Part shown: in pieces, positions 1 through 8,347 of the stretch
Numbering within the stretch: position 1 is the stretch's first letter
Layout of the letters: the number at the start of each line of letters is the position of its first letter
Assembly: GCA_964484395.1 (NCBI GenBank)
Contig: CAZAFM010000018.1
Coordinates: 1-30,803 of the forward strand
Direction of reading: 5' to 3'
Length of the DNA: 30,803 nt
Source of the DNA: CAZAFM01 sp964484395
GTDB lineage: Bacteria > Campylobacterota > Campylobacteria > Campylobacterales > CAZAFM01
Notes under the pieces: generated by a model
The model's input: only the letters and a program-made list of their open reading frames with translations
Told to the model about the DNA's origin: nothing
Databases searched by the model: none
Translations under genes and position numbers: made by a program

Positions 1-1726
1 CGCCAAGTACAAATGCTACATTTGAAGCTAAATAAAGCTTGTCTTTTATAAGCTCTTCATGTTTTGTGCTAAGTGGTAAGGTCTCTGCTACAAAAAGGTT
101 GTAAAGTATTTCTTCGTTGTTCTCAATAGTCGGTTTACTCATAAATGAAAGTAGATCTTCTTGGCTCATATTTTCAAGTGATTTTTGATAGACTTTTTGT
201 TTTGTATCTTCCACCACTTCAAAGGTACGAAAACCAGTGTCTAATGTTGAGTTTTCAATGTTTAATTTTGAATTTCGTTCAGCTTCAAGTTCATCGCCAG
301 CCCTTTTTATCCGCTCTTTGGTTATGTCAAAAATCGTCTCATATCCAGCCTTGCGTGCTTCACTTGTTTGAGAAGTCTCTTCTGCCCACTGTACACAGAT
401 ATATTTCCTATTTCCACCGTCTTCCCTATTTAGCTTCATAACGGCATGAGCCGTTGTTCCACTTCCTGCAAAAAAATCAAGTATAATGTCTTCTTTGTTA
501 GTTTCTAAATCTTTTGGATTAAAAAGAGATAACATCTTGATAATCAAGAGAGATGGTTTAGGAAATGAAAAAGCATTAATTCCCATAAGAGTTTTGATTT
601 CTTTAGTACCCATATCTGCTGTTCCAGCTTCTTTAAATTTCCACAGATTAATAGGTACCATTCCATCATCAAGCTCAGATAAAAACCTTTTTATTCTTGG
701 GTATTTTGCTTTACCATCAGCACCCCAGTATAATCTATTTTCTTCTTGCAAAAGCTCATATTTATCTCTACTAACTTTCCAAGCATTAGTTGGATGTTCA
801 ATCAGTTCATTTGTATTTGGATTTTTTATAGGATAAGATAAATTAGGTCTAGCTTCCCGTGTGACTTGGTTAACAAAAGACACACTTGTCCAAACTCCTC
901 TATGATCATTATCAGGATTAGAATAATTATCTTGATGTTCTTCTGAACGGCTTTCTTTTAATATTTCAATTGCTTCAGATTTTCTATAAAATAATATATG
1001 TTCTGTTGAATTAGTCATTAATTTTGCATTATTACTTCTCCCATATCTTTTCTCCCAAATTATGTTTCCAATAAAATTATGTTCACCAAAAACTTCATCA
1101 CAAAGCAGTCTAAGCTGTGCCACCTCATTATCATCGATAGAGATAAATATCACTCCATCACTTTTAAGCAAATCACGGGCAAGTAAAAGTCTAGGATACA
1201 TAAAGCTAAGCCATCCACTATGAGTCTTCGCCCCTTGAATGTTCTCTATGTAGTCGATGTACTCTTTGTCATACCCCAACTCTTCAAGCGTCTGCTCCGT
1301 ACTAGTTGTGAAGTTGTCATTATAAACAAACCCGTCATTTTTAGTATTGTAAGGCGGATCGATGTATATCATCTTGATGCACTCAAAATAGTTGTGACGC
1401 AGTATCTTCAAAGCATCAAGGTTATCTCCTTTTATAAGAATATTCTCTGTCTCATCCCACTTTTTACTATCATCCTTTAAAGGCTTCAAAACCTTATAGT
1501 TTTTAGAAAAAGCACTATGATAAGCTTCTTTTTTACCCACCCAGTTAAGCCCATAACCATCTTCTCGTATCTCTGCTTTAGACGGGTCTAAACTCATCTG
1601 TAATTTTTGATGGTCTATAACATACTTCCCATCCTCATCCACACTCACCGCATGAGGAAAAAGTTCTTTTAGTTTTTTATAATTATTGTCATTTATACTT
1701 TGTTCTTCGATTGTGTTTTTTTTCAT
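1..1726 (-). CDS. mod: Type III restriction-modification DNA methyltransferase Mod (partial, runs off left edge)
   Basis: An open minus-strand frame starts with ATG at 1726 and continues through the left edge without a stop, giving 575 codons. It is a beta-class N6-adenine methyltransferase: the catalytic DPPYNT motif (residues 123-128) comes first and the SAM-binding DFFAGSGTT motif (residues 417-425) comes later, the order used by Type III Mod subunits and related enzymes. The region between holds the variable target-recognition part. The C-terminus and any res helicase gene lie outside the window, so Type III rather than an orphan beta-class enzyme is inferred from overall resemblance. The coding sequence begins with an A8 run (1716-1723) straight after the start codon, a potential slippage site. 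An AAAGG-like ribosome site lies about 8 bases upstream. The three plus-strand open frames across this stretch are antisense shadows. Confidence 0.9.
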   Translation of the reverse strand, partial: MKKNTIEEQSINDNNYKKLKELFPHAVSVDEDGKYVIDHQKLQMSLDPSKAEIREDGYGLNWVGKKEAYHSAFSKNYKVLKPLKDDSKKWDETENILIKGDNLDALKILRHNYFECIKMIYIDPPYNTKNDGFVYNDNFTTSTEQTLEELGYDKEYIDYIENIQGAKTHSGWLSFMYPRLLLARDLLKSDGVIFISIDDNEVAQLRLLCDEVFGEHNFIGNIIWEKRYGRSNNAKLMTNSTEHILFYRKSEAIEILKESRSEEHQDNYSNPDNDHRGVWTSVSFVNQVTREARPNLSYPIKNPNTNELIEHPTNAWKVSRDKYELLQEENRLYWGADGKAKYPRIKRFLSELDDGMVPINLWKFKEAGTADMGTKEIKTLMGINAFSFPKPSLLIIKMLSLFNPKDLETNKEDIILDFFAGSGTTAHAVMKLNREDGGNRKYICVQWAEETSQTSEARKAGYETIFDITKERIKRAGDELEAERNSKLNIENSTLDTGFRTFEVVEDTKQKVYQKSLENMSQEDLLSFMSKPTIENNEEILYNLFVAETLPLSTKHEELIKDKLYLASNVAFVLG

Positions 1727-1914
1727 TTTAGATTGCCTTTTCAATTAAAATCTAACAAATAATGCAAGATTATTGTCTCTTCTTTATTTTTTTGTCTTAT
1801 CTCTTTATATAAATGGATATTAACTAAATTTGGCTTCAATAAAATCACTGCAAAATCAAAAATATAAAGGATAGGGTAATGACAAAAGTCTAAGTATAAG
1901 TTTCAATCATTCTT

Positions 1915-4044
1915 TTATCTTACCCTATAAACCTTCATCATAGGTTCAAAAATTACCCTCTCAAAATACTCACTATCATACTTATCCAAAACAAACATCT
2001 TAAAAAACATAGAGTTATAGATATCTTCACTTACTACCAAAAACGCATCAAAACTTCTTAAATATACTAGCGATATATTGGAGTCTCTGTATAGATTTTT
2101 TACATCCACATCTGTGCTGTTTTGTCTATGGGTGACATTTGTGTATCTTTTTATTTTTATTGTGTTCTCTCCTATTTGTAGTGTTGCGCTACTTTGATCT
2201 AGTGCTATACCACTACCTAGATTGATAATAGAACCTTCATTCCTGAAGCGCTCACTCATGTAAAAAAAGCTGTTTTTTTCTACCTCTCCACTAAGAAGGT
2301 CAATCTGTGCGAAACGATAAACAGTAGGGAGTATCTCCAGCATTCTAAAAGGTAGTAGATAGTACAACTCCCTATCACTATGTGGTATCTCTACCATACC
2401 CAACTTCAAAGCATCTAAAAAGAGATATGGGTCTTCATATCCATACTTTTTCATCATAGTAGTCATAAAATCACCACTAGTTGATTTCTCACTACTACTA
2501 CTAAAAACTCCGCTCATATATGAAGGAAGAAGAGAGCTAAAGCTAAGACCCTTATCTTGGGTGCTATCTTTTGGCTCTTTGTACTCCATATACAACTTCC
2601 CAATAGATGCTGAAGCTCTTGCACTCTCTGTTAAAAAAGCGTATGCAACTGGGAAGTTTGCAGAGCCAGTGTGACTTCCACCATCTATGAAGGTATTTGC
2701 CTTGGAGTAGTAGCGAATAGGATAGCCATAGTCCCACCAGCTAAGGACAAAATCATCACTACTAGAGAACTCTCCTAACTCCTTTAGTACCAAAACTTCA
2801 TTTTTACTAAAAACAGTAGGAACAAGATAGCCTCTTATATGCTCTATATTTGGATATAGTGCTAGGAGTGTAAAGACACTTAGTGTAGATATGTGTGTGA
2901 GCTTTTTTAGCTTGAAGTTTTTTGCTATATAAAGTGATATAATAAGAGCTATAAACCCAAAGCCTAGAGCGTATGGAGGTATAGCATATATAGTAAACCT
3001 AAGCCCCCCACTAAAGGTAAAAAACCCAAGAGCCAGAAGTGGAGCAAATATCAAAAACCTCCTATCATAGAGTGCTAAAAGAAGTACTCCAAAACTAGAG
3101 ATGATAAAAGTAACCACATGTCCACTTATCCGCTCAGCTACCACACTAAAAGGTATAGCATTTGTCTCCCTTATAGTGTTTATCACATTTAGGTAGTTTA
3201 GATTAAGAGACTCAACCACTCCATCTTGTACATGGACATTTCCAAGAAGGCTTAGGAGTGTAGAAGCAAACCCATATAGTAAAAAAACCATAGCCATAGC
3301 AGTGGCAAGATAAGCGCTTTTTTTCCACTCAAGAGAGCTTAAGCTTTTGTGAGCAAAAAAGATAAAAATAACCGCCACAAGCTTTAAAAGCGGAGATATT
3401 TCAGCAGTAGCTATAAAAAGTGAGGCTAAAGCTAGGAGCCAACCTCTATCCCTATACTCTCTGCTAAAAATATAAAATAGCAAAAAAACACCAAGAAACC
3501 CAGAAAAGAGATACCTGAAGTTTGGATAGTAGTACATCGAAACTATACTAACAAGAGAGGCTAAAAATATAATTAGTGCATCTCTATCTTTTAAAGCCTT
3601 AAGATAGAAATATACCCCAAAAGTAGCAAGAGGTATAATAAGCATATCTGTATCAAAATACCCTGCCATTGTTCTGTTGTAGTAGCTATTTGTAATAGAG
3701 GCTAAAAGTGCTGCTACAAAGCCAAGTTTCAAAGAACCAAACTCCCGTCCTATAAGCACTAAAGGCACTACAATGAGCGAAGAAAAAAAGATAGGCATAT
3801 AGATATAAAGAGTGTTAAACGAAAAAGGCGTAATCTTATAAAGCATATATGTCAAGATAGACAGAGGCTGACTCATGGGTGAGCTAAGAGTTGGGTTTCC
3901 ATACTCCAAATCCCTAGCACCTTCTGCAAAAAAGTAGCCATCATTTGTGTTCATCATCAGCTCATCTTCAAAAATAAATGATGGATTCTCTCCAGCTATA
4001 TACACCCAATAAAGGCGGAGTATAAAGGAAAATGCAAAGGCCAC
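1915..4044 (-). CDS. pglB: PglB-type oligosaccharyltransferase (STT3 family)
   Basis: Membrane enzyme that moves a lipid-linked oligosaccharide onto asparagine of periplasmic proteins. From the GTG at 4044 it has 709 residues: a multi-span N-terminal half and a soluble C-terminal half. Visible STT3 features are the first-loop acidic residue in NTNDGY (D35), YYNRTM with DTDM (D131/D133), E293 in the TIRETN segment, and the acceptor-site WWDYG (residues 436-440). The resemblance to Campylobacter PglB is strong (LGFVAALLASI and GGLRFTIY segments). The start is doubtful: GTG 4044 has no ribosome site and cuts the first membrane helix short. The frame stays open upstream to a TAG at 4117-4119, and an AGGAG (4114-4118) stands 6 bases before an ATT at 4107, which would give 730 residues and place D35 at 56, the numbering of the C. 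lari enzyme. It is last in the fliL-acpS-pglB operon; no glycan-assembly genes are nearby. Confidence 0.93.
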   Translation of the reverse strand: MAFAFSFILRLYWVYIAGENPSFIFEDELMMNTNDGYFFAEGARDLEYGNPTLSSPMSQPLSILTYMLYKITPFSFNTLYIYMPIFFSSLIVVPLVLIGREFGSLKLGFVAALLASITNSYYNRTMAGYFDTDMLIIPLATFGVYFYLKALKDRDALIIFLASLVSIVSMYYYPNFRYLFSGFLGVFLLFYIFSREYRDRGWLLALASLFIATAEISPLLKLVAVIFIFFAHKSLSSLEWKKSAYLATAMAMVFLLYGFASTLLSLLGNVHVQDGVVESLNLNYLNVINTIRETNAIPFSVVAERISGHVVTFIISSFGVLLLALYDRRFLIFAPLLALGFFTFSGGLRFTIYAIPPYALGFGFIALIISLYIAKNFKLKKLTHISTLSVFTLLALYPNIEHIRGYLVPTVFSKNEVLVLKELGEFSSSDDFVLSWWDYGYPIRYYSKANTFIDGGSHTGSANFPVAYAFLTESARASASIGKLYMEYKEPKDSTQDKGLSFSSLLPSYMSGVFSSSSEKSTSGDFMTTMMKKYGYEDPYLFLDALKLGMVEIPHSDRELYYLLPFRMLEILPTVYRFAQIDLLSGEVEKNSFFYMSERFRNEGSIINLGSGIALDQSSATLQIGENTIKIKRYTNVTHRQNSTDVDVKNLYRDSNISLVYLRSFDAFLVVSEDIYNSMFFKMFVLDKYDSEYFERVIFEPMMKVYRVR

Positions 4045-4109
4045 AATAATATAAGCTAAGGCTCTTTTGGAATTTATGTTTTTTTCACTTATGTCAAATC
4101 TTAAAATTT

Positions 4110-4460
4110 CTATCTCCTATCTATATAAACAATACTAGCAGCAATACCTGCATCATGCGTCACTGAAGTGTGTATTTTCAGGTCACCAAAGCGCTCTTTT
4201 GCCCTCTGACTTAAAAAAACCTCTGGAGCGCCTTTTTTGGTCTTTGAGATGATAATATCAAAAAAAGAGAGTTCCCCTCCAATACCACATCCTAGAGCCT
4301 TAGCCACACTCTCTTTTATAGCCCAAAAACCAGCAGCACTTTTTGGGGATTTTACTAGCTCAATCTCCTCTTTGCTCAAAAAGCGCATCAGTGCTTTTTT
4401 ATCATACTTTTCCAAAAAGCGCTCAAACCTATCTATAGAGACAATATCAATCCCCACCAT
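4110..4460 (-). CDS. acpS: Holo-[acyl-carrier-protein] synthase
   Basis: Transfers 4'-phosphopantetheine from CoA to a serine of acyl carrier protein, activating it for fatty acid synthesis. The 116-residue length is normal for the AcpS family. Family signatures are GIDIV with metal ligand D5 at the N-terminus and WAIKESVAKALG with E50 as the second acidic ligand, followed by the Gly-rich GCGIGG turn. The ATG at 4460 overlaps the fliL stop by one base (TAATG), so translation is probably coupled to fliL. The stop lies just ahead of pglB. The link to flagellar and glycosylation genes looks like operon packing rather than shared function. Confidence 0.96.
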   Translation of the reverse strand: MVGIDIVSIDRFERFLEKYDKKALMRFLSKEEIELVKSPKSAAGFWAIKESVAKALGCGIGGELSFFDIIISKTKKGAPEVFLSQRAKERFGDLKIHTSVTHDAGIAASIVYIDRR

Positions 4461-4999
4461 TATTGAATAACAAAGTCCGTAAAAAACATATTTTTGATAT
4501 ATCCATCAGTTAGGACTTCATTTACTCTAGCAATAAGCTCCTCTTTGAGCTTGTTTTTACCACGACTTGTACTTATCTCCTCTACGGTTTTTGAAGACAT
4601 TGCACCTATTAATATATCTCGCAAGACAGCGTGCTTTTTCTCTATCTCAGAGACCATCGCATTATCACTTAACTCAAGCGTTATGGTGACTTTTAAGTAT
4701 CTTTTTCCACCTTGTGTCATGAGATTTACGATAAACTGATCTAGCGGATACATAGGTCCAACTGTCAAAAGATTAGATGAAGTACCGCCTCCGCCTCCTT
4801 CACCGCCTCCTGCTTCTTGTTGTTGTTGCTGAGGTGGCATCTGATTAGCCTGAGGGTCATCTCCACTTAGTAAGAAAAAAGCCAGCAAGCCCCCTCCAAT
4901 AAGTAACAACACCAAAACACCTATAACTATAAAAAGAAGTAGATTTTTCTTCTTCCCTTTCTCTTCGGTTCCCTCTTCTGTTGTTTTCTCTTCAGCCAT
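4460..4999 (-). CDS. fliL: Flagellar basal body-associated protein FliL
   Basis: Single-span inner membrane protein that surrounds the flagellar stator and supports motor function. The 179 residues comprise a charged cytoplasmic N-terminus (1-18), one membrane helix (about 19-44), a low-complexity Gln/Gly/Pro linker (about 48-75) and a periplasmic FliL domain (about 80-179) with the typical LDQFIVNL and YLKVTITLEL segments. The ATG at 4999 has an AAGGA six bases upstream and a TGCTATAAT promoter element about 30 bases upstream. First gene of the fliL-acpS-pglB operon. The Gly-rich linker is longer than in many FliL proteins but not outside family range. Confidence 0.95.
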   Translation of the reverse strand: MAEEKTTEEGTEEKGKKKNLLLFIVIGVLVLLLIGGGLLAFFLLSGDDPQANQMPPQQQQQEAGGGEGGGGGTSSNLLTVGPMYPLDQFIVNLMTQGGKRYLKVTITLELSDNAMVSEIEKKHAVLRDILIGAMSSKTVEEISTSRGKNKLKEELIARVNEVLTDGYIKNMFFTDFVIQ

Positions 5000-5026
5000 T
5001 TTTAGTCCTTGTTTAAAAGTTTATCA

Positions 5027-5032
5027 ATTATA
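5027..5032 (-). promoter_or_regulatory. -10 element of the fliL-acpS-pglB promoter
   Basis: The minus strand reads TGCTATAAT, an extended -10, about 28 bases before the fliL ATG. No -35 hexamer is clear, as is usual for the housekeeping sigma factor of this phylum. It looks sigma-70 dependent rather than sigma-28 or sigma-54. Confidence 0.7.
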
Positions 5033-5070
5033 GCAAATAGTTTGTGAAAGAGGTCTAATTATCTTTTTGT

Positions 5071-5076
5071 TAAAAT
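5071..5076 (+). promoter_or_regulatory. -10 element of the mlaE promoter
   Basis: TGTTAAAAT on the plus strand about 27 bases before the mlaE ATG; an extended -10 with a weaker hexamer. It is back-to-back with the fliL promoter in a 103-base divergent spacer. Confidence 0.5.
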
Positions 5077-5102
5077 ACTGTTATTACAATTTAAGGGTGT
5101 AG

Positions 5103-5906
5103 ATGTTTAAAATTTTAGAGAATTTTTTTGCCTTTCTAGGCAGACCAGTTATTAATTTATCATCAATACTTGATAAAATCGGGGTTTTTACACTTTTTCA
5201 TATCAAACTTGTGCCACTTTATTTTACAAAGCCTTTTAGATTAAAAGAGACATTTAAACAGATGGAAAACATTGGTGTAAACTCTAGTGGAGTTATCATA
5301 CTAACTGCTATTTTTACTGGTATGGTTTTGGCCATTCAGTTCTATCAGGGCTTTCATAAGTTTGGTGCTGATGCTTTTATGGGGTATACAATATTTATCG
5401 CTATTACTCGCGAGTTAGGTCCTGTTTTTGCAGCTCTAATGGTTACAAGTCGTGCTATAAGTGCTATGAGTGCGGAGCTAGGGACGATGAGAGTAACTGA
5501 GCAGATAGATGCCATAGATACCCTATCAGTTGATTCTAGAAGGTATCTAGTCGTACCTAGAATTATTGCCACTACTGCTTCACTACCTCTTTTGGTTATA
5601 CTCTTTGACTTTGTAGGAAATGTGAGTGCTTACCTAGTCTCAGTACATATACTTGATGTAAACTCAGTTAGCTATATAGAGAACATAAACCAGTACCTAA
5701 CACTAACAGATATTACAAACTCCCTCATAAAAGCTCTTGTCTTTGGGTACCTCATAGCTCTTATAGGAACTTTTACTGGATATTTTACCAAAGGTGGCGC
5801 AAGAGGTGTTGGTATAGCTACTACAACTGCTGTTGTAGTATCTTCAGTTGCCATATTTGCCACAAACTACCTTCTTTCAGCACTATTTCTTACTCTGGAT
5901 TGGTGA
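5103..5906 (+). CDS. mlaE: MlaE family lipid-transport ABC permease
   Basis: Integral inner membrane permease of the MlaE family (PF02405), part of ABC systems that move phospholipids or other hydrophobic molecules between inner and outer membrane. The 267-residue length is typical. Visible family segments include the GMVLAIQFYQGF helix region, the TRELGPVFAALMVTSR motif (the conserved E-L-G-P coupling region, about residues 102-117) and a GxMRVTEQIDAI stretch that contacts the ATPase. Start ATG 5103 has AAGGG six bases upstream. The usual MlaF ATPase and MlaD MCE-domain partners are not adjacent: upstream is the divergent fliL operon, downstream the convergent hydrogenase operon, so partners must be encoded elsewhere. 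Confidence 0.93.
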   Translation: MFKILENFFAFLGRPVINLSSILDKIGVFTLFHIKLVPLYFTKPFRLKETFKQMENIGVNSSGVIILTAIFTGMVLAIQFYQGFHKFGADAFMGYTIFIAITRELGPVFAALMVTSRAISAMSAELGTMRVTEQIDAIDTLSVDSRRYLVVPRIIATTASLPLLVILFDFVGNVSAYLVSVHILDVNSVSYIENINQYLTLTDITNSLIKALVFGYLIALIGTFTGYFTKGGARGVGIATTTAVVVSSVAIFATNYLLSALFLTLDW

Positions 5907-5934
5907 GAGAAGAACCTCCCCCTTCTCCCTTCTT

Positions 5935-6372
5935 TCAAAAACTTTGCAAGAAGTTCACTATCTGCTGTTTGTAGGAGTCAACATTCGAATAGATAGCAGG
6001 GGAGAGATTCTCGTTTAATTCATCACTACACATACCTATATGCACGCTATACGCTTGAGGAACCTTGTCATAGAAGTCAAATGAAAGCTCCAAAAGTATC
6101 TCTGGGGTTAGATAGTGAGTGCTTAGCTCCTCTATTTCTTTTTTCTCTATCTCTTCAAAGGCTATCTTTCCACACTCAAGAAGTGTACTTGCATCTACAA
6201 AAATCACAACCTCATACTTAGATATATCTTCACTTAGCTCAGGGAGAAGCTGGTGAGTACAGATAACCTCAACTCCCTCTATTGTCTCTTTTTCTACCAT
6301 CTGTGCAAGCTTGAATCCTATTCCATCATCACACCTTATGGTATTCCCTATACCAATAACAAGTGTTTTCAA
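5935..6372 (-). CDS. hoxW: Hydrogenase maturation endopeptidase (HoxW/HycI/HyaD family)
   Basis: Nickel-dependent protease that removes the C-terminal tail of the [NiFe] hydrogenase large subunit after the active site is loaded. The 145-residue protein begins with the family signature VIGIGNTIRCDDGIG (residues 5-19); D16, D60 (in VIFVDAS) and H86 sit where the family places its three nickel ligands. The ATG overlaps the hoxH stop by four bases, so it is translationally coupled to its substrate. Last gene of the hox operon. The hypABCDEF genes needed to build the NiFe(CN)2CO centre are not in the window. Confidence 0.92.
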   Translation of the reverse strand: MKTLVIGIGNTIRCDDGIGFKLAQMVEKETIEGVEVICTHQLLPELSEDISKYEVVIFVDASTLLECGKIAFEEIEKKEIEELSTHYLTPEILLELSFDFYDKVPQAYSVHIGMCSDELNENLSPAIYSNVDSYKQQIVNFLQSF

Positions 6373-7790
6373 TCTCTTGTTATCCTATCTATCAACTCTT
6401 GGTTCTTATCTCTTATCTCTATATTTAGTGGCATCTTACCAGCAGCGTGAGTTGAGCAAGATAGACATGGGTCAAAGCATCTTATAACAGCCTCTACGCG
6501 ATTTAATGCACCCTCTTTGATGTTTTTTCCATCTACGAAGTGTTTTGCAGCTTGTAGTATTCCCTTACCCATAGCGAGGTTATTATGACCTGTTGCAATT
6601 ATGAGATTTGCATAGTTTACTATCCCATGCTCATCTATTTTGTAGTGATGAAGTAGCATACCTCTTGGAGCCTCACTCATACCTACTGCTTCAAAGCGGT
6701 TGTGCTGGGCAAATGATCTCACATGCCTATCTAGTATGGACTCTTCACTTAAAAGCTGCTCAATTTTTTCTATCCCATACATAATCTCTATAAGTCTAGC
6801 ATAATGGTAGTGGAAGCTACTTAGTATCGCATTTCGTTCCAAACTTCTAAACTCAGCCCACTCACTATCAGCCTCAGGAGTTCCGCACTTATCACATACA
6901 TTTAGTCTTGCTAGAGGTCCTACTCTATACATTCCTTTATCATATCCATACGGTATGTAATATGGAGACTTTAGGTATGAGTGCTCCTCTACATGCTCAC
7001 CTATGTACTCATGGTACTTCTGAGGGTCTAGTCTATCAGCTATTATTTCACCCTTTTCATTTACAATCCTAGGCTTTCCATCATAGTGATCAAGCTCTCC
7101 GTTTTCATCTACTAGCCCTAGAAAAAGTGAAGGAAAGTTTGCTAATGCCCTTACTTCTTCGTTAAACCTACCCATCTCTTTTTTAAAAAAGCTAAGAGCC
7201 TTTCTAGCTATAGTCTTCATCTCTGGGATTTCACTTAGTATCTGCTCCCTAGTCTGAGCCTCAAGTGGTGCACTAACCCCACCTGGAACTACCCATGCAG
7301 GGTGAATTCTTTTGCCAGCGATTCTCTCAATTACTTGCTGACCCCATTTTCTAAGCCTTATACCCTCTTTTGCCATCTCAGGGTGGGTGTTTATCATATT
7401 AAAAATACTTCTATCACTTGGATTTGCATCAAATCCATACACAAAATCAGCACTTGAGAGGTGAAAAAAGCTTAGTGCGTGAGACTGTACTATCTGACCC
7501 AGATTTACTATGGCTCTTAGTTTTTTAGCGTTTTCTGGTATCTCAACAGCTAGTAGTCTATCTCCAGCCTTCCCAGCTGACATTTCATGGGAGATAGGAC
7601 AGATACCACAAGTCCTAGCAGTAAGACTAGCCATCTCACTAAAAGGGCGACCTTGAAGGAATTTTTCAAAGCCTCTAAACTGGGTTACATGAAAGTGAGC
7701 ATTATCAACCTCACCACTATCATTTATATCTATTGTTATCTTTGCGTGACCCTCTATTCTTGTAACTGGGTCTATTTTTATAGTTTGCAT
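6369..7790 (-). CDS. hoxH: NAD-linked [NiFe] hydrogenase large subunit HoxH
   Basis: Catalytic subunit carrying the NiFe(CN)2CO centre. It has 473 residues, the normal size for group 3d (and 3b) cytoplasmic enzymes. The four nickel-binding cysteines are in RTCGICP (C61, C64) and DPCLSCSTH (C442, C445). The DPCxxCxxH motif is followed by a 25-residue tail from A449, the substrate of the protease encoded next; cleavage is expected after H448. The N-terminal IDPVTRIEGH is the classic large-subunit opening. An AGGAG ribosome site precedes ATG 7790, eight bases after the hoxY stop. Assignment as Hox rather than a group 3b sulfhydrogenase rests on the upstream hoxEFU genes. Confidence 0.96.
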   Translation of the reverse strand: MQTIKIDPVTRIEGHAKITIDINDSGEVDNAHFHVTQFRGFEKFLQGRPFSEMASLTARTCGICPISHEMSAGKAGDRLLAVEIPENAKKLRAIVNLGQIVQSHALSFFHLSSADFVYGFDANPSDRSIFNMINTHPEMAKEGIRLRKWGQQVIERIAGKRIHPAWVVPGGVSAPLEAQTREQILSEIPEMKTIARKALSFFKKEMGRFNEEVRALANFPSLFLGLVDENGELDHYDGKPRIVNEKGEIIADRLDPQKYHEYIGEHVEEHSYLKSPYYIPYGYDKGMYRVGPLARLNVCDKCGTPEADSEWAEFRSLERNAILSSFHYHYARLIEIMYGIEKIEQLLSEESILDRHVRSFAQHNRFEAVGMSEAPRGMLLHHYKIDEHGIVNYANLIIATGHNNLAMGKGILQAAKHFVDGKNIKEGALNRVEAVIRCFDPCLSCSTHAAGKMPLNIEIRDKNQELIDRITRD

Positions 7791-7798
7791 ATCATCTC

Positions 7799-8335
7799 CT
7801 ACTTTCCAAATCTACTTACTTCATACGGGTTTGGAACCCTTCCCTCTATCAACTCATTTAACACATAATAGATCGCATCAGCAGGAGGCGGACAGCCGGG
7901 AAGATAGTGATCAACCTCTACTACTTCATGAACTGGCTTTACAACAGGCAGTAGCTTTGGAATTCCAGAGTCAGGGATGTGGTTGTTCTCATTTGCAAGC
8001 CCTATGTAGCTAAAAGCCAAACACTCTTTAGCCCCATATATATTTCGCATAGATGATACATTACCAGTTACAGCACAATCACCAAAAGATAGAAGTAGTT
8101 TTGTTTTCTCTCTTAGCACGCATATCTTATGCAGGTCATCCTCGTTACTAACAGCACCTTCAACAAGTGTCAAATCAACCTCAGGAAAGTCTTTAAACTT
8201 TACATCTATATATGGACCACTTAGATACTCTATTTTACTGCTTAGCTCTACAAGTCTCTCATCCATATCCAAAAAGCTCATATGACACCCAGAACATCCA
8301 TCAAGCCATATAGTTGCTACTTTTATTTTACTCAT
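7799..8335 (-). CDS. hoxY: NAD-linked [NiFe] hydrogenase small subunit HoxY
   Basis: Small hydrogenase subunit that holds the proximal [4Fe-4S] cluster beside the NiFe site. The 178-residue protein has the four expected ligands: C14 and C17 in DGCSGCH, C87 in FGDCAVTG and C148 in LPGCPPP. It is the short form without medial and distal cluster domains, typical of soluble group 3 enzymes in which electrons pass on to HoxU. No twin-arginine signal is present, so the enzyme is cytoplasmic. It lies between hoxU (12-base gap) and hoxH (8-base gap), with an AAGGG ribosome site. Confidence 0.95.
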   Translation of the reverse strand: MSKIKVATIWLDGCSGCHMSFLDMDERLVELSSKIEYLSGPYIDVKFKDFPEVDLTLVEGAVSNEDDLHKICVLREKTKLLLSFGDCAVTGNVSSMRNIYGAKECLAFSYIGLANENNHIPDSGIPKLLPVVKPVHEVVEVDHYLPGCPPPADAIYYVLNELIEGRVPNPYEVSRFGK

Positions 8336-8347
8336 TTACCACCCTTT

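Noticed and set aside
145..1480. Three plus-strand open frames of 86-116 codons
   Set aside because: They are antisense to the continuous minus-strand mod frame, which carries DPPYNT and DFFAGSGTT motifs; they have no ribosome sites or recognisable domains.
5907..5927. GAGAAG/CTTCTC inverted repeat after mlaE, considered as a terminator
   Set aside because: The six-pair stem has a nine-base loop and is followed by C-rich sequence rather than a T tract.
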